DNA of 64,000 nucleotides from assembly GCA_019636235.1 (NCBI GenBank), contig JAHBXW010000002.1, positions 248,001 through 312,000 of the forward strand. Direction: 5' to 3'. The notes under the pieces were generated by a model. The model searched no databases. It was not told the DNA's origin and saw only the letters and a list, made by a program, of their open reading frames with translations. Position 1 is the first letter of the stretch; each line of letters opens with the position of its first letter. The position numbers and the translations under genes are program-made. Of this stretch, positions 26,923 through 36,422 are shown in pieces. This DNA is from Planctomyces sp. Its GTDB lineage: Bacteria > Planctomycetota > Planctomycetia > Planctomycetales > Planctomycetaceae.

Positions 26923-27957
26923 TTATTCTTGAACCGCGAGTTCCACGGTTTCGTCGCTGGCATCCTCGATCGCACGGGCTCCCCCCGGGCGGCGTGCGGA
27001 GGGGGCTCGCGCCGCGTCGGTGCGGACGCCCAGCGACTCGCGAACGATGTACATCGGGCGGTTCTTGACTTCGTCGTAGATGCGGCCGATGTACTCGCCG
27101 AGGATCCCCAGGCCGATCAGCTGGACCGACCCCAGGAACAGAATCGCGACGATCAGGGCGCTCCAGCCGGGAACGTACGATTCCGTGAACAACCGGCCGT
27201 AGATGGCCCACAGCGTGTAAGGGATGCAGGTCAGGGCCACAAGGAAGCCTGTCGCCGTGCAGATCCGCAGGGGCTTGCAGGTGAAGGCGGTGATGGCGTC
27301 GACGGCGATCGACCCGAGGTTCCACAACCGGAACTTGGTCCGACCGGAATGCCGCTCGGGGGCGACATAGCCGATCGCGGTCTGACGGAACCCCGTCCAG
27401 GCGACGAGATACCGGAAGAACCGGTTGCGCTCCCGGACGGCCTTCAACTGATCGATCACGCACCGGTCCAGCAGCACGAAGTCGGACGGATGCGGCGTCC
27501 TGGGCAGATGCACGAGGCTGCGGAACACCCGGGCGAAGGCGCGCGACGCCCAGGCGGACATCCGCGACGTGCCTGTGATCGATTCCCGCACCGCGAACAC
27601 GACATCCTGTCCTTCGCGCCAGGCGGCGATCAGCCGCGGCAGAACGGCCGGGGGATGCTGCAGGTCCGCGTCCATCACGATGGCCGCATCGCCGCGGACG
27701 TGTTCGAGGCCGGCGAACAACGCCGTCTGCTTGCCGAAGTTGCGGGACAGGGAGATCAACTTGACTCGCGGATCGTCCTCATGGAGTTCGCGGGCGACCT
27801 CGGCCGACTGGTCGGAACTGCCGTCATCGACGAACAGCAGCTCGAAGTCGCAGAACGCGCCCTCGAGTTCGGGAACGAGCGCTGCGTGCAGCGGACGGAG
27901 GTTGCCCTGCTCGTTGTACACGGGAACGATCACGGAAATGGACGCGTTCCGGGTCAT
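26923..27957 (-). CDS. DPM1-like family 2 glycosyltransferase with two C-terminal helices
   Basis: A 344-residue protein. The GT2 domain shows SVIVPVYNEQGN at the start, LLFVDDGSSD, VMDADLQHPP (metal DxD) and the GRTKFRLWNLGSIAVDAI segment; two C-terminal membrane helices follow (about 235-300), as in GtrB/DPM1-type enzymes that make polyprenyl-phosphate sugars. The start ATG overlaps the stop of the NodB deacetylase gene. The C-terminal 40 residues are charged and disordered-looking. It could feed the polytopic GT-C-like protein two genes downstream. Confidence 0.9.
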   Translation of the reverse strand: MTRNASISVIVPVYNEQGNLRPLHAALVPELEGAFCDFELLFVDDGSSDQSAEVARELHEDDPRVKLISLSRNFGKQTALFAGLEHVRGDAAIVMDADLQHPPAVLPRLIAAWREGQDVVFAVRESITGTSRMSAWASRAFARVFRSLVHLPRTPHPSDFVLLDRCVIDQLKAVRERNRFFRYLVAWTGFRQTAIGYVAPERHSGRTKFRLWNLGSIAVDAITAFTCKPLRICTATGFLVALTCIPYTLWAIYGRLFTESYVPGWSALIVAILFLGSVQLIGLGILGEYIGRIYDEVKNRPMYIVRESLGVRTDAARAPSARRPGGARAIEDASDETVELAVQE

Positions 27958-29006
27958 CGCACCGCCTCCGTCCGGGGCGAGGAAGCGGACGTCGCCATGG
28001 TCGAGTCGGCGACAGCTGACTCCCAGACGCGTTGTTGCGCGGGCAGGTCGCTGAGCGTCGCGGCGGTCAGGCCGCGGTCGTTCAGGCAGTGGGCAAAAAC
28101 GGCCGTCAAGCGGTCGCAGAAGGCGTCGAGATCGACGGGCGTCCGCACGTACGGCGAACAACCGGGCAACAGGGAGGAACTGTGAAACATCAGGACGAGC
28201 GCGGTCGGCCGTTCCGCCGCCCGCAGGGCCGCATCCGCCAGTTGGACCAGTTCCCTGGACGTGGCCTGCTCGGGGCTGAACTTGATCCGCCGCGCCACGC
28301 CCAGCCGGTCCAGCAGCCCCTCGATTCGCAGTTGCCGCAGTCCCCGGATGCGGGCTGTCTCCTGCAGCCGGTGGGCGAACGCGAACCGCGAGTGGCTGAA
28401 GCCGACCGTCACCGGGGCTTCGAGCAACGCCCCCGCGTCGCCAGGCGCGCACAAGTCGGCCCCATCGAACCAGTAGGGGGTGAAGGGCGCCTCACGAAAA
28501 TCGGGACCCTGCTGCGATGCGTAGTTCGTAAAAGGGATCACGCTGGAATCAACGGCGTAACCGAGTTCCTCCAGGATGCGGGCGCCGACGGCGTCGAGGC
28601 CATAGCGGCCGGCCCGGAACGACGTCGGGCGTCGTCCGAATCGGCGCTCGATCGTGTCCGTCAGCCATTCGAGCTTCGCCCGTTGCGCCGGCTCGGGCAG
28701 GTTGCACAGAAACGATTCGGCGGTCGTCGCCGGGCGATCCGTCAGCGGCGGCGTGCACCAGGGATGCAGGTGCGCCCCCACTTCGCAGCGCCCATCCGCC
28801 TGCAGGTCGGCCAGCAGGCCGGCGCCAAAGTCGTCGTTCGCCACCGGCGCCGTCACGAGGTAGGTGGGCTGCACGCCGAACCGGTCGCAGAGTTCCTGAA
28901 ACCGCGGCACTCCGCGCAGATTTTCCACGCTATGGCCCGTGGGACGGTATTGCCCGCCCCACAGCCCTTCCTCTTCGGTGTCGATGGTGACGACGAATCG
29001 GGACAT
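27954..29006 (-). CDS. NodB-type polysaccharide deacetylase
   Basis: A 350-residue protein of the polysaccharide deacetylase fold. The catalytic Asp and metal-binding motifs are visible as VVTIDTEEEGLWG at the N-terminus and GAHLHPWCTPPL (H-x-H). SFRAGRYGLD corresponds to the third family motif. No signal peptide is present, so it is either cytoplasmic or acts on a lipid-linked precursor. Its start overlaps the sugar dehydrogenase stop (TGATG), and its stop overlaps the GT2 start. It differs from the XrtA-type deacetylase near the right edge. Confidence 0.85.
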   Translation of the reverse strand: MSRFVVTIDTEEEGLWGGQYRPTGHSVENLRGVPRFQELCDRFGVQPTYLVTAPVANDDFGAGLLADLQADGRCEVGAHLHPWCTPPLTDRPATTAESFLCNLPEPAQRAKLEWLTDTIERRFGRRPTSFRAGRYGLDAVGARILEELGYAVDSSVIPFTNYASQQGPDFREAPFTPYWFDGADLCAPGDAGALLEAPVTVGFSHSRFAFAHRLQETARIRGLRQLRIEGLLDRLGVARRIKFSPEQATSRELVQLADAALRAAERPTALVLMFHSSSLLPGCSPYVRTPVDLDAFCDRLTAVFAHCLNDRGLTAATLSDLPAQQRVWESAVADSTMATSASSPRTEAVR

Positions 29007-30307
29007 CAGACGGCGATGGCGGCATCCCGCGGCGTGGACGTCAGGTCCCGCCGGAGGTCGAACACGTCTCCGCGGAACACCGCGCGGAGGTCGAGGTTGT
29101 CGACGGCGTCGCTGCCGAGCAGCAACAGGTCGGCGTGTTCCAGCACGGCGGCCGGCGAGTCGACCATCAGCGCCGACAGATGCGGCAGGTGTTGATCGAC
29201 GTAGCTGAGGTTGCTGCCGACGAGTCCGGACACGCGGACGTAGGGGTCATAAATGCGGAGGTCGTACCCGCGGCCGTACAGGATTTCCGCGAGGCGGGCC
29301 ATCGGGCTTTCGCGGAGGTCGTCGGTGCCGGGCTTGAAGCTGAGGCCGACGAGGCCGATCCGCCGCTGGCCGCGATCTTCGATGGCGGCCACCGCCCGCT
29401 GCAGGTGCGCCTCGTTCGAGGGCAGAACGGAGGCCAGCATGCGGGTGTCGAGCGCTTCCCGTTCAGCGAGCCGGTTGAGGGCCCTGAGATCCTTGGGCAG
29501 GCACGAGCCGCCGAACGCGAACCCGGGCTTCAGGTAGGCCTTCGAAATGTTGAGCCGCGTGTCCCGGCAGACGATGTCCATCACGCGGTCGCCGTCGGTT
29601 CCCAGCACCTGCGCGAGCGTGCCGATTTCGTTCGCGAACGCGACCTTCACCGCGTGGAAGGCATTGCAGGCGTATTTCACAAGGCCGGCCGCACGGGTGT
29701 CGGTGACGATCCGTTCGGCGGCGATGCCCGCGTACAGGGCCAGCACATCCGCCGCGGCCTCTTCGCAGTCGGCTCCGACGACGATGAACGGCGGTTTGTC
29801 GTAATCGCGGATGGCGGTCGCCTCCCGCAAGAACTCGGGGTTGTTGCACAGCCGGATCTGCCGGCCCAGCCGGAACCCGCTGGCTTCGTCCAGGGCCGGC
29901 CCCAGGCGCTCTTCGAGGATGCCCGGCAGCAGCGTGGAGCGGATGACGACGGTGTACTCGCGGTCGGTCCCGGCCAGTGCTTCGCCGATGCCGCGGACGA
30001 CGCGCTCGACCGCCGAAGCGTTCACGCTGCCATCCCGGGCGGAGGGCGTGCCGACGGTGATCAGCGCGACATCGGTGGCCGCGACCGCTTCCGCGAGGCT
30101 GGTCGTCGCGGTGATGCTGCCGCGTTCGACGCCCTGCAGGATGAGGTCATCCAGCCCCGGCTCGGACACGGGCGCCACGCCCGCGAGGATCGTTGCGACC
30201 TTCTCCTCGCTGACGTCGACGCCGACCACCTGATGGCCGTCGCGGCTCAGGCAACCCGCCGAAACGCAGCCCACATAACCCAGCCCGAAAATGGCGACTC
30301 GTGACAC
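29006..30307 (-). CDS. nucleotide-sugar dehydrogenase (GDP-mannose/UDP-glucose 6-dehydrogenase)
   Basis: A 433-residue enzyme producing a nucleotide-linked uronic acid. N-terminal NAD site FGLGYVG, the central dimerisation helix region and the catalytic cysteine Cys269 in FGGSCLPKDLRAL are intact. The N-terminal stretch (GCLSRDGHQVVGVDVSEEKV...EPGLDDLI) is closest to AlgD-type GDP-mannose dehydrogenases, but UDP-glucose cannot be excluded. Translation starts at GTG (30307), supported by AGAGAGG 7 bases upstream. The 88 bases upstream to the FemAB gene show no firm promoter. Confidence 0.9.
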   Translation of the reverse strand: MSRVAIFGLGYVGCVSAGCLSRDGHQVVGVDVSEEKVATILAGVAPVSEPGLDDLILQGVERGSITATTSLAEAVAATDVALITVGTPSARDGSVNASAVERVVRGIGEALAGTDREYTVVIRSTLLPGILEERLGPALDEASGFRLGRQIRLCNNPEFLREATAIRDYDKPPFIVVGADCEEAAADVLALYAGIAAERIVTDTRAAGLVKYACNAFHAVKVAFANEIGTLAQVLGTDGDRVMDIVCRDTRLNISKAYLKPGFAFGGSCLPKDLRALNRLAEREALDTRMLASVLPSNEAHLQRAVAAIEDRGQRRIGLVGLSFKPGTDDLRESPMARLAEILYGRGYDLRIYDPYVRVSGLVGSNLSYVDQHLPHLSALMVDSPAAVLEHADLLLLGSDAVDNLDLRAVFRGDVFDLRRDLTSTPRDAAIAV

Positions 30308-30395
30308 GACGATGCCTCTCTAACAGTGACGAAAACAAACAACTGCACGCTGACCGGCGACGGTCTCTGCGGCGGCGCGCCGCACTCCATCGAAT

Positions 30396-31469
30396 TCAGG
30401 GAATGCCCGCCATGATCTTCGGGCCCACCCGGCGGCTGACCGCCAGGGGCAGCCGCTGCCAGATGCGGCCGGCCCAGCCGAGGCGTTCCTGCGGGGGCGC
30501 GGCGGCGGCCTGGGCCTGCTCCGCGGATTCGCTGAGGAAGTACCAGTGGAGCGGCGTCTCGGCCGCGCCCCACTGCTTCTTGAAGTGATGCTGGCCGGAC
30601 CCCTCGGTGCTGCGTCCGAAGCGGAACGTTGCGAACCCGTCCCGGCAGGCCTGTTCGAGGATCCGCCAGTACATCAGGTGATTCACGCACAGGGAATTGG
30701 CTTTGCGCAGGCTCGAGGCCCAGGGGATCTCGAGCGCCGTCCCATTCGCGAGGGTCAATCCCGCGCCCACCGCCTGGCGGCCCAGTCGCACGATCCACAC
30801 CCGGACCTCCGCGGGAAACGCCCGGGCCACCGCCAGGAAAATGTCCGGCGAGTGGCTGGGGCTGCCCAGGTCCCGCATGTTGCGGGAGTAAACCTCGAAG
30901 AATTCGTCCAGCAGTTCGGCCTTGCCGACCGCCACGTGCAGGTCCGATTTCTCAGCCTTGCGGACCTGATTGCGGACCTTGGAAGACAGCCGCTTCCAGA
31001 GCGTTTCCGACGAGCGCTCCAGCGGCAGTTCCATCAGCAGCTTGTCGGTCCGGACGTGCGGCGACAGATTCGACGCGTTCCGCTCGCGGATCTGCACCGA
31101 GTCGGCCTTCCAGTCCCGGGTCAGCCCCATCGCCGCCTGGGCGAGCGCCGACCGGGCCGCGTCGTCGTCGGCGAGAATCCCCACTCCATCGCACCACGGC
31201 AGCGACACCAGTTGCCGACCGGTCAATCGGCTGGCCTGACGAACCAGCGGCAGCACGCCGACGATCCGGCCATTTCGCCAGGCCGCCAGAGGCAGGGATG
31301 GCAGGCCGTAGACGTTCCACACCGTCCGCCACGCCGCGCGGTGAAACAGCGGACATTCCGTGCGGGCCAGCACGTAATGATCCCAGGCGGCGACGTCATT
31401 GCAGACGGAAACGTCCGTCAACACGGCGTCGGCGGCGCGCGGCAGCGGCTGCAGGGCGACGGGAGTCAT
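30396..31469 (-). CDS. FemAB-family protein, exosortase/EPS-associated
   Basis: A 357-residue protein of the FemAB/GNAT-like fold that transfers acyl or aminoacyl groups. Visible are the double-GNAT layout, LSSKVRNQVRKAEKS (binding loop) and the C-terminal FRFGRSTEGSGQHHFKKQWG, a hallmark of FemAB proteins from PEP-CTERM loci. It likely decorates a glycan or peptide at the membrane. The ATG overlaps the stop of the GT2 gene upstream (ATGA). No peptidoglycan substrate is implied. Confidence 0.85.
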   Translation of the reverse strand: MTPVALQPLPRAADAVLTDVSVCNDVAAWDHYVLARTECPLFHRAAWRTVWNVYGLPSLPLAAWRNGRIVGVLPLVRQASRLTGRQLVSLPWCDGVGILADDDAARSALAQAAMGLTRDWKADSVQIRERNASNLSPHVRTDKLLMELPLERSSETLWKRLSSKVRNQVRKAEKSDLHVAVGKAELLDEFFEVYSRNMRDLGSPSHSPDIFLAVARAFPAEVRVWIVRLGRQAVGAGLTLANGTALEIPWASSLRKANSLCVNHLMYWRILEQACRDGFATFRFGRSTEGSGQHHFKKQWGAAETPLHWYFLSESAEQAQAAAAPPQERLGWAGRIWQRLPLAVSRRVGPKIMAGIP

Positions 31470-32734
31470 ATCAGTTCGATCCGAATCCGCTCGCGGCTCG
31501 ACCCCGCGACCGAGTGCGGCTGGTCCGCGCCTTGCGGCAGGCCGTTCACGGGGCAGGTTTCCGATGTTTCGACGTCCGGGGAGGCGACGGGCGTCCGGGA
31601 TGTGCGGCGCCAAATGCCGCTGGGCCGGCAGACGAGTCCGCGGACAAGTCCCACGACCATCGCGATGTGGCTGAGCGTGAAATAAAACGCCATGCCCCCC
31701 AGCCGCGTCCGCCGCACGGTCTGCGAGGCCAAAGCCAGCACCGCGAGTCCGTAAAACGCGAGCTGGCTGTACAGCGCGACCTGATAGATCAGTCCCGCAT
31801 TCCGCAGCCGGATCGAGGCGATCATCAGCAGGACCAGCCACACCGGCCCCAGCCAGCGGAGCAGTTTGTGGGACAGGTACTTCCAGACCTCGAGCGGCTG
31901 GCTGGCGCGGGGCCACAGGCCGCGTTTGAGGGATTGCACGACGCCCGTCTTCACGCGGATGCGCCGCACGAACTCCTGCTTCCAGGTCGGCGTTCCATTC
32001 TCGGTGGCGATCGCGCGCGGTTCGTAGATCAGCCGGGCGCCCTGGCGGATGACGCGCAGCGAGGTTTCGAAGTCATCGAGAATCGTGTCGGGGCGCAGGT
32101 CCTGGAACAGTTCCCGGCGCACGACGTACATCCCGCCGTCGACGCCGATCGTCGATCCGAACCGCGATTCTCCGAGCTGAATCCGGCGCTCGATCGAGTA
32201 ATAGCTGCGTTCGCCCGTTTCGAAGTCCGACTCTTCGCTGGCGATGCGGACGTCGCCGGTCACGGCGCCGATCCGGGGGTCGTCGAAGTGTGCGACCATG
32301 CGCCGCAGGGCGTCGGGCCGAAACAGCACGTTCGCATCGCACAGGCAGAGCACATCGCCCCGGGCCTGCGCCGCCGCCGCGTTGAGCGCCGTCGACTTGC
32401 CCCGATTGGGCTGCAGGTCCAGCACCTCGACGCCTTCGGCCCGGAATCGTGAGGCGATCTCCACTGTGGCGTCCGTGCTGCCGTCGCTGGCGACGATCAC
32501 GTCCAACCGATCGGCGGGGTAGTCGAGGGCCAGCACATTGCGGAGCTTCGCGGCGATCACGAGCTCCTCGTTGTGGGCGGGGATGATCAGGCTGACCGAC
32601 GGCCAGTCGCGCGGCGCCGCCGGTTCAATCGGACGCGCACGGCGCGCGATGACCCACATCAGCAGCGGGTAGCCGACCAGCGCGTACGCCAGCGTCCCGG
32701 CAGCGATCCAGAACATCACGAACCACACAGTCAT
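31466..32734 (-). CDS. membrane family 2 glycosyltransferase (chitin/cellulose synthase-like)
   Basis: A 422-residue processive-type GT2: one N-terminal helix, the catalytic domain (VSLIIPAHNEE, IVASDGSTDAT, LCDANVLF, DDFETSLRVIRQG) and three C-terminal helices. It resembles PgaC/NodC-like enzymes that add GlcNAc or similar. The next gene upstream encodes a paralogue of the same architecture. It lies 36 bases downstream of that gene and its stop overlaps the FemAB start. Donor sugar unknown. Confidence 0.9.
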   Translation of the reverse strand: MTVWFVMFWIAAGTLAYALVGYPLLMWVIARRARPIEPAAPRDWPSVSLIIPAHNEELVIAAKLRNVLALDYPADRLDVIVASDGSTDATVEIASRFRAEGVEVLDLQPNRGKSTALNAAAAQARGDVLCLCDANVLFRPDALRRMVAHFDDPRIGAVTGDVRIASEESDFETGERSYYSIERRIQLGESRFGSTIGVDGGMYVVRRELFQDLRPDTILDDFETSLRVIRQGARLIYEPRAIATENGTPTWKQEFVRRIRVKTGVVQSLKRGLWPRASQPLEVWKYLSHKLLRWLGPVWLVLLMIASIRLRNAGLIYQVALYSQLAFYGLAVLALASQTVRRTRLGGMAFYFTLSHIAMVVGLVRGLVCRPSGIWRRTSRTPVASPDVETSETCPVNGLPQGADQPHSVAGSSRERIRIELI

Positions 32735-32770
32735 CAGCCAGCAGACCTTTTCAGCAGGAAGAGGAGTGAG

Positions 32771-33982
32771 TCAGGCGACGCCGGACGGCTGTTCGCGCGG
32801 CGAGTTCACCGGCGCCTGAGACGGCAAGGCTTCCGCACGCTCGGGCTGCCAGACAGCGATCCGGCTTCCGAACAGGCAGCTCAACACGCCGAAGAACGCC
32901 GCCAGATTCATCAGGCAAAAGTACGAGGCGAGGTACACCGGTTTGATCGAACCGATGCCCGCGACCGGCCGCAGGCAGGCCAGGGAATAGAACGCGATCT
33001 GCAATCCCAGCAGCCACTGGTAGAACGTCTGGCCCCTCGCCGCGAGCGGAATGTTCGCCAGCAACGCGGCGATCAGCAGGAACGGCACGAACCAGCGGAG
33101 GACCTTGTGGATGCCGAGCTGCCATGCGAACCGCCCGACGCGGAACGGATTCAAAACCTGCGGCACGCGGAGCACCGCCCTGAGGCTGCGGTTGATGATG
33201 CGGACCTTGCGGCGGAACTCTCCGGAGAATGTCGCGGCGGTGCGTTCGTAGCAGACGGCCTCGGCGTCAAACACGCCCCGGAAGCCGCGGGCCACGATTC
33301 GCAACGGCAGATACAGGTCGTTGATGTCATCGGCCCGCAACGGCTCGAACAGTTCCCGGCGGATGGCATAGATCGCTCCGTCGCCGCAGACGACCGAACC
33401 GATCCGGCTCTCCTGGATCTTCAGGAATGTTTCATAGCGCCAGTACAGGGACTCGGAAGCCGCCGCGTCGGTGCCATCGGCGTAATACCGCTGATGCCCG
33501 ACCGCGAAACCAACGGACGGATCGGCGAAATGCCGGACCAGCTTCCGGACGGCGTCCCGCTCGTACATCGAGTTCGCGTCGCTGAAGACGACGAACTCGC
33601 CGGTCAGCTGCGGCACGAACCGGGTCAGGCCCATCGACTTGCCCGTTCGGGGGGACTGCCGGTGCAGGGCCACGCCCCGGTCGGCATAGTTCGCGACGAT
33701 CCCGTCCGTCCCGTCGTCGGACGCGTCGGAAATCACCGCCACTTCCAGGCGGTCGCGGGGGTAATCGAGGGTCAGCGTGTTGTCGAGCTTGTCGGCGATG
33801 ACGGCGGCCTCGTTGAAGGCGCTGATGACGAAACTGACGGTCGGCTCGCTGTCGACGATTCGACGGGGGCGGGCCAGGGGACGCGCGGCGATCAACAGCA
33901 GCGGATAGCCGACGTAGGTCAACAGCACCCCCGCGAGGGACGCCCAGAGCAGGATTTCGAGGACGAGTTCCATGGCGTTCAA
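32771..33982 (-). CDS. membrane family 2 glycosyltransferase, paralogue
   Basis: A 403-residue GT2 with the same plan as the neighbouring downstream gene: one N-terminal helix, a catalytic domain (VSFVISAFNEAAVIADKLDNTL, AVISDASDDGTDG, VFSDANSMYE, DLYLPLRIVARGFRG) and three C-terminal helices. The aligned motifs show clear common descent, but divergence is large, so this is an old duplication. The ATG overlaps the stop of the adenylating enzyme gene. It may act in turn with the paralogue on a disaccharide repeat. Confidence 0.9.
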   Translation of the reverse strand: MNAMELVLEILLWASLAGVLLTYVGYPLLLIAARPLARPRRIVDSEPTVSFVISAFNEAAVIADKLDNTLTLDYPRDRLEVAVISDASDDGTDGIVANYADRGVALHRQSPRTGKSMGLTRFVPQLTGEFVVFSDANSMYERDAVRKLVRHFADPSVGFAVGHQRYYADGTDAAASESLYWRYETFLKIQESRIGSVVCGDGAIYAIRRELFEPLRADDINDLYLPLRIVARGFRGVFDAEAVCYERTAATFSGEFRRKVRIINRSLRAVLRVPQVLNPFRVGRFAWQLGIHKVLRWFVPFLLIAALLANIPLAARGQTFYQWLLGLQIAFYSLACLRPVAGIGSIKPVYLASYFCLMNLAAFFGVLSCLFGSRIAVWQPERAEALPSQAPVNSPREQPSGVA

Positions 33983-35301
33983 CGCGCGGCGGCCGTCTCG
34001 CTGCCGGCGGGCGCCGCGGGCATCGTGTTCGTGAAGTGCCTCAGCTTGCCGTTCCGGCCGCGCTGGATGGCATCCACGTAGTTGATCTCAAAGGTCAGGC
34101 CCGGTTCGAGATACCGGTCCATGTTGTCCTGCATCTGCGCGAGGTCGTCGGTCGTCAGCGGCTGCCGCGCGACGACGTCGAACACGAACGCGCCCGGCCC
34201 CACCTGGCGGACGACGAACTCGCGAATGCGGTCGCTCGTTTCCAGGGCCCGGCGGGCGATGTAGTAAAACGTCAGCCCTGCCGAGACTTTCCCGGACGGC
34301 AGGACGGCGAAGTCGTTCACGCGGCCCTCGATCGACCGGATGACGGTTCGCCCCTCGACGCGATCAAGCTCCACGGCGTCGCCGATCGCATAGCGGATCA
34401 TCGGGAACGCGGTGTTGGTGAGCGACGTGCACAGCAGCCGCGGAATGCCGTGCTCATCAGGGGCCGTTTCGAGGTGCACGAGTTCATCGCTGCCGCGCAT
34501 CACGCCGTCCGGCCATTCGAAGCCGAGGACACCGAGTTCGGACGCCCCGTATTCGTTGACGACCGGCGGCCCGCCGAGGGCGCGGGCGATGGTCGCGCGA
34601 TCCTCCGGCGTGCAGACTTCCGACGTCACGATCCCCGCCTTCAATGTCGGGCAGAGGTCCTTCAGCGTCGTGTTCCGCGTCAGCACGAACTCGCACAGCC
34701 GCGCGACGGCGCTGGTGTAGCCATAGACGTATTCGAACCGGCGGCGTGCGAACTCCGCGAGGAATCTCGCCAGAGCCTCCTCGGACAGATCAAACACCGG
34801 CAGCCGCACCCGATTCGCGATCCAGTCCTTCAGCCGCTCTTTCCAGTAGCCCGACGCGTTCAGCGGAATGCCGTACACCCGCGCCTGCAGTCCATTCATC
34901 CGCACGCCATGCAGGGCGTACCGCTGCCGGACCAGCTCCCACGACAACGCATGCGACAGCTTGTCCTTCGCGAAGAAGAACGGATGGCCGGTCGACCCCG
35001 ACGTGCTGCTGACGTACAGCCGGTTCTGCGGGACGCCCCGTGCGATGAGTTCCGACAACGGGCGCTGGAGGTCGTACTTCGTGACGCACGGCAGGTCGGT
35101 CCATGCCGACGGAAACGCGCCGCCGACGAGCGACCGGTAGAACGGGTTGTGATCGTAGTGATGCCGCGCGATGGCCCAGCGCTGCGATTCGTTGTGCGCC
35201 TGCAAGTCGTCCGCCGACAGACGCGTGAGCGCCTGCATGCGGGTCCGGGCCTCCCCGACGGGAAAACCCTGAACAATCATGGCTGTGTCGAACAGGCTCA
35301 T
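33979..35301 (-). CDS. CapK/PaaK-like adenylate-forming enzyme
   Basis: A 440-residue member of the phenylacetate-CoA ligase family. The AMP motif is SSTSGSTGHPFFF; VVNEYGASELGVLG and the C-terminal GRNGKLRHF lysine region are also conserved. Members called CapK occur in capsule clusters, where their substrates are mostly unknown. The ATG at 35301 (alternatives at 35307 and 35280) has no strong Shine-Dalgarno sequence, so the exact start is open. Its stop overlaps the GT2 start. With the acyl-CoA ligase at 21014 this gives two adenylating enzymes in the locus. Confidence 0.85.
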   Translation of the reverse strand: MSLFDTAMIVQGFPVGEARTRMQALTRLSADDLQAHNESQRWAIARHHYDHNPFYRSLVGGAFPSAWTDLPCVTKYDLQRPLSELIARGVPQNRLYVSSTSGSTGHPFFFAKDKLSHALSWELVRQRYALHGVRMNGLQARVYGIPLNASGYWKERLKDWIANRVRLPVFDLSEEALARFLAEFARRRFEYVYGYTSAVARLCEFVLTRNTTLKDLCPTLKAGIVTSEVCTPEDRATIARALGGPPVVNEYGASELGVLGFEWPDGVMRGSDELVHLETAPDEHGIPRLLCTSLTNTAFPMIRYAIGDAVELDRVEGRTVIRSIEGRVNDFAVLPSGKVSAGLTFYYIARRALETSDRIREFVVRQVGPGAFVFDVVARQPLTTDDLAQMQDNMDRYLEPGLTFEINYVDAIQRGRNGKLRHFTNTMPAAPAGSETAAAR

Positions 35302-35341
35302 GGGCATTGCACGTGTCCGCCGCAACAGGCGGCGCGACTCA

Positions 35342-36367
35342 TCATCCGGCTGGCTGAAGTTCGGCGGATCGGGCCGTCGGCGCCGCGACCTGCGGCAACT
35401 GGAACCGAGTGCACAACGCCTGAGCGGTCCGCGCCCAGGTTTCCAGCTTTTGTTCGCGGAGCAGCAGGACCTGTTCCGCCAGCAATTCGCGGTTGCGGAC
35501 GAATTCGGCGATGCCGTCGCGGATGCCGGATTCGGTCGGTTCGACGTGCACCGTGCCGAGGGGAAACGCGGAGCGGAGAATCGGGAAATCCGACGTGATG
35601 ACGGGCGTGTTGAGGTAGACCGCCTCATACGCCGCCCGCTGCATCGTGTGGTCCATCGTCGTCAGCGCCATGACGCCGTCCGCCGCCTGGATCAGTCCGA
35701 CATATTCCGCGTCGGACAGGAAGCCGGTCAGCCGCACGTTGGGTGGGGCGAGCCGGCGAATCTCGGCGGCCAGCCCCTTGGGATTGCCGGTGATGTGAAA
35801 GTGCACGTCCGGATGCGCGGCGGCCGCCCGCAGGAACTCGGCGATCGGCTCATCGCTGCAGAAGCTGCACACGAGGACCAGGTTCACCCCCGCGGGGAGG
35901 TCGACGGGCTGCGGCTCGGCGAACAGGACGGGGACGTCGGTGACGATCGTCGCGTCCGCGCCCCAGGATTCGACAAGCTTCCGAAAATGGTCCCCCGTGA
36001 CGATCGTCGTCGCCGCCCGCCGCGACAGGAACCGCTGCAGCCATTGCAGGCCCTTCCAGCGCGGATTGTCGAACGCGCCGCTGTGGGCGTCGAGCACCAG
36101 TTCCGCGCCCGTCAGCAGGCAGTACAGCCAGACGGGAATCGCGGCGATGATCGGCGGAGCCATCACGAACACGACGGACGGCCGCTCGCGAAACAACGCC
36201 CAGAGCGTCTTGAACGTCTGAGACACGTACTTGAACGCAACGGTCGCATAGCGACTGCCCCAACGCGGGCTGTAAATCATCCGGGACTGCCCGCCCAGTC
36301 GGACGGCGATGCCGTCGCTGCGGCTGCAGTAGGGCGCCCAGGAGATGAAGAGCAAACGGGAATTCAC
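35342..36367 (-). CDS. glycosyltransferase, GT4-like
   Basis: A 341-residue GT-B-fold enzyme. The N-terminal half carries the acceptor domain (VVFVMAPPIIAAIPVWLY, ELVLDAHSGAF); the C-terminal half contains NLVLVCSFCSDEP, RLTGFLSDAEYVGLIQAADGVMAL and a donor-binding YEAVYLNTPVITSD segment in which the usual second Glu is placed as in GT4 enzymes. The gene ends 40 bases before the CapK-like gene. The donor is unknown. Confidence 0.82.
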   Translation of the reverse strand: MNSRLLFISWAPYCSRSDGIAVRLGGQSRMIYSPRWGSRYATVAFKYVSQTFKTLWALFRERPSVVFVMAPPIIAAIPVWLYCLLTGAELVLDAHSGAFDNPRWKGLQWLQRFLSRRAATTIVTGDHFRKLVESWGADATIVTDVPVLFAEPQPVDLPAGVNLVLVCSFCSDEPIAEFLRAAAAHPDVHFHITGNPKGLAAEIRRLAPPNVRLTGFLSDAEYVGLIQAADGVMALTTMDHTMQRAAYEAVYLNTPVITSDFPILRSAFPLGTVHVEPTESGIRDGIAEFVRNRELLAEQVLLLREQKLETWARTAQALCTRFQLPQVAAPTARSAELQPAG

Positions 36368-36422
36368 GATGTGGACTCGAAGGGTGGCGGAGCAGACGGG
36401 CGCCGCGGATCGGAACCGGGAC

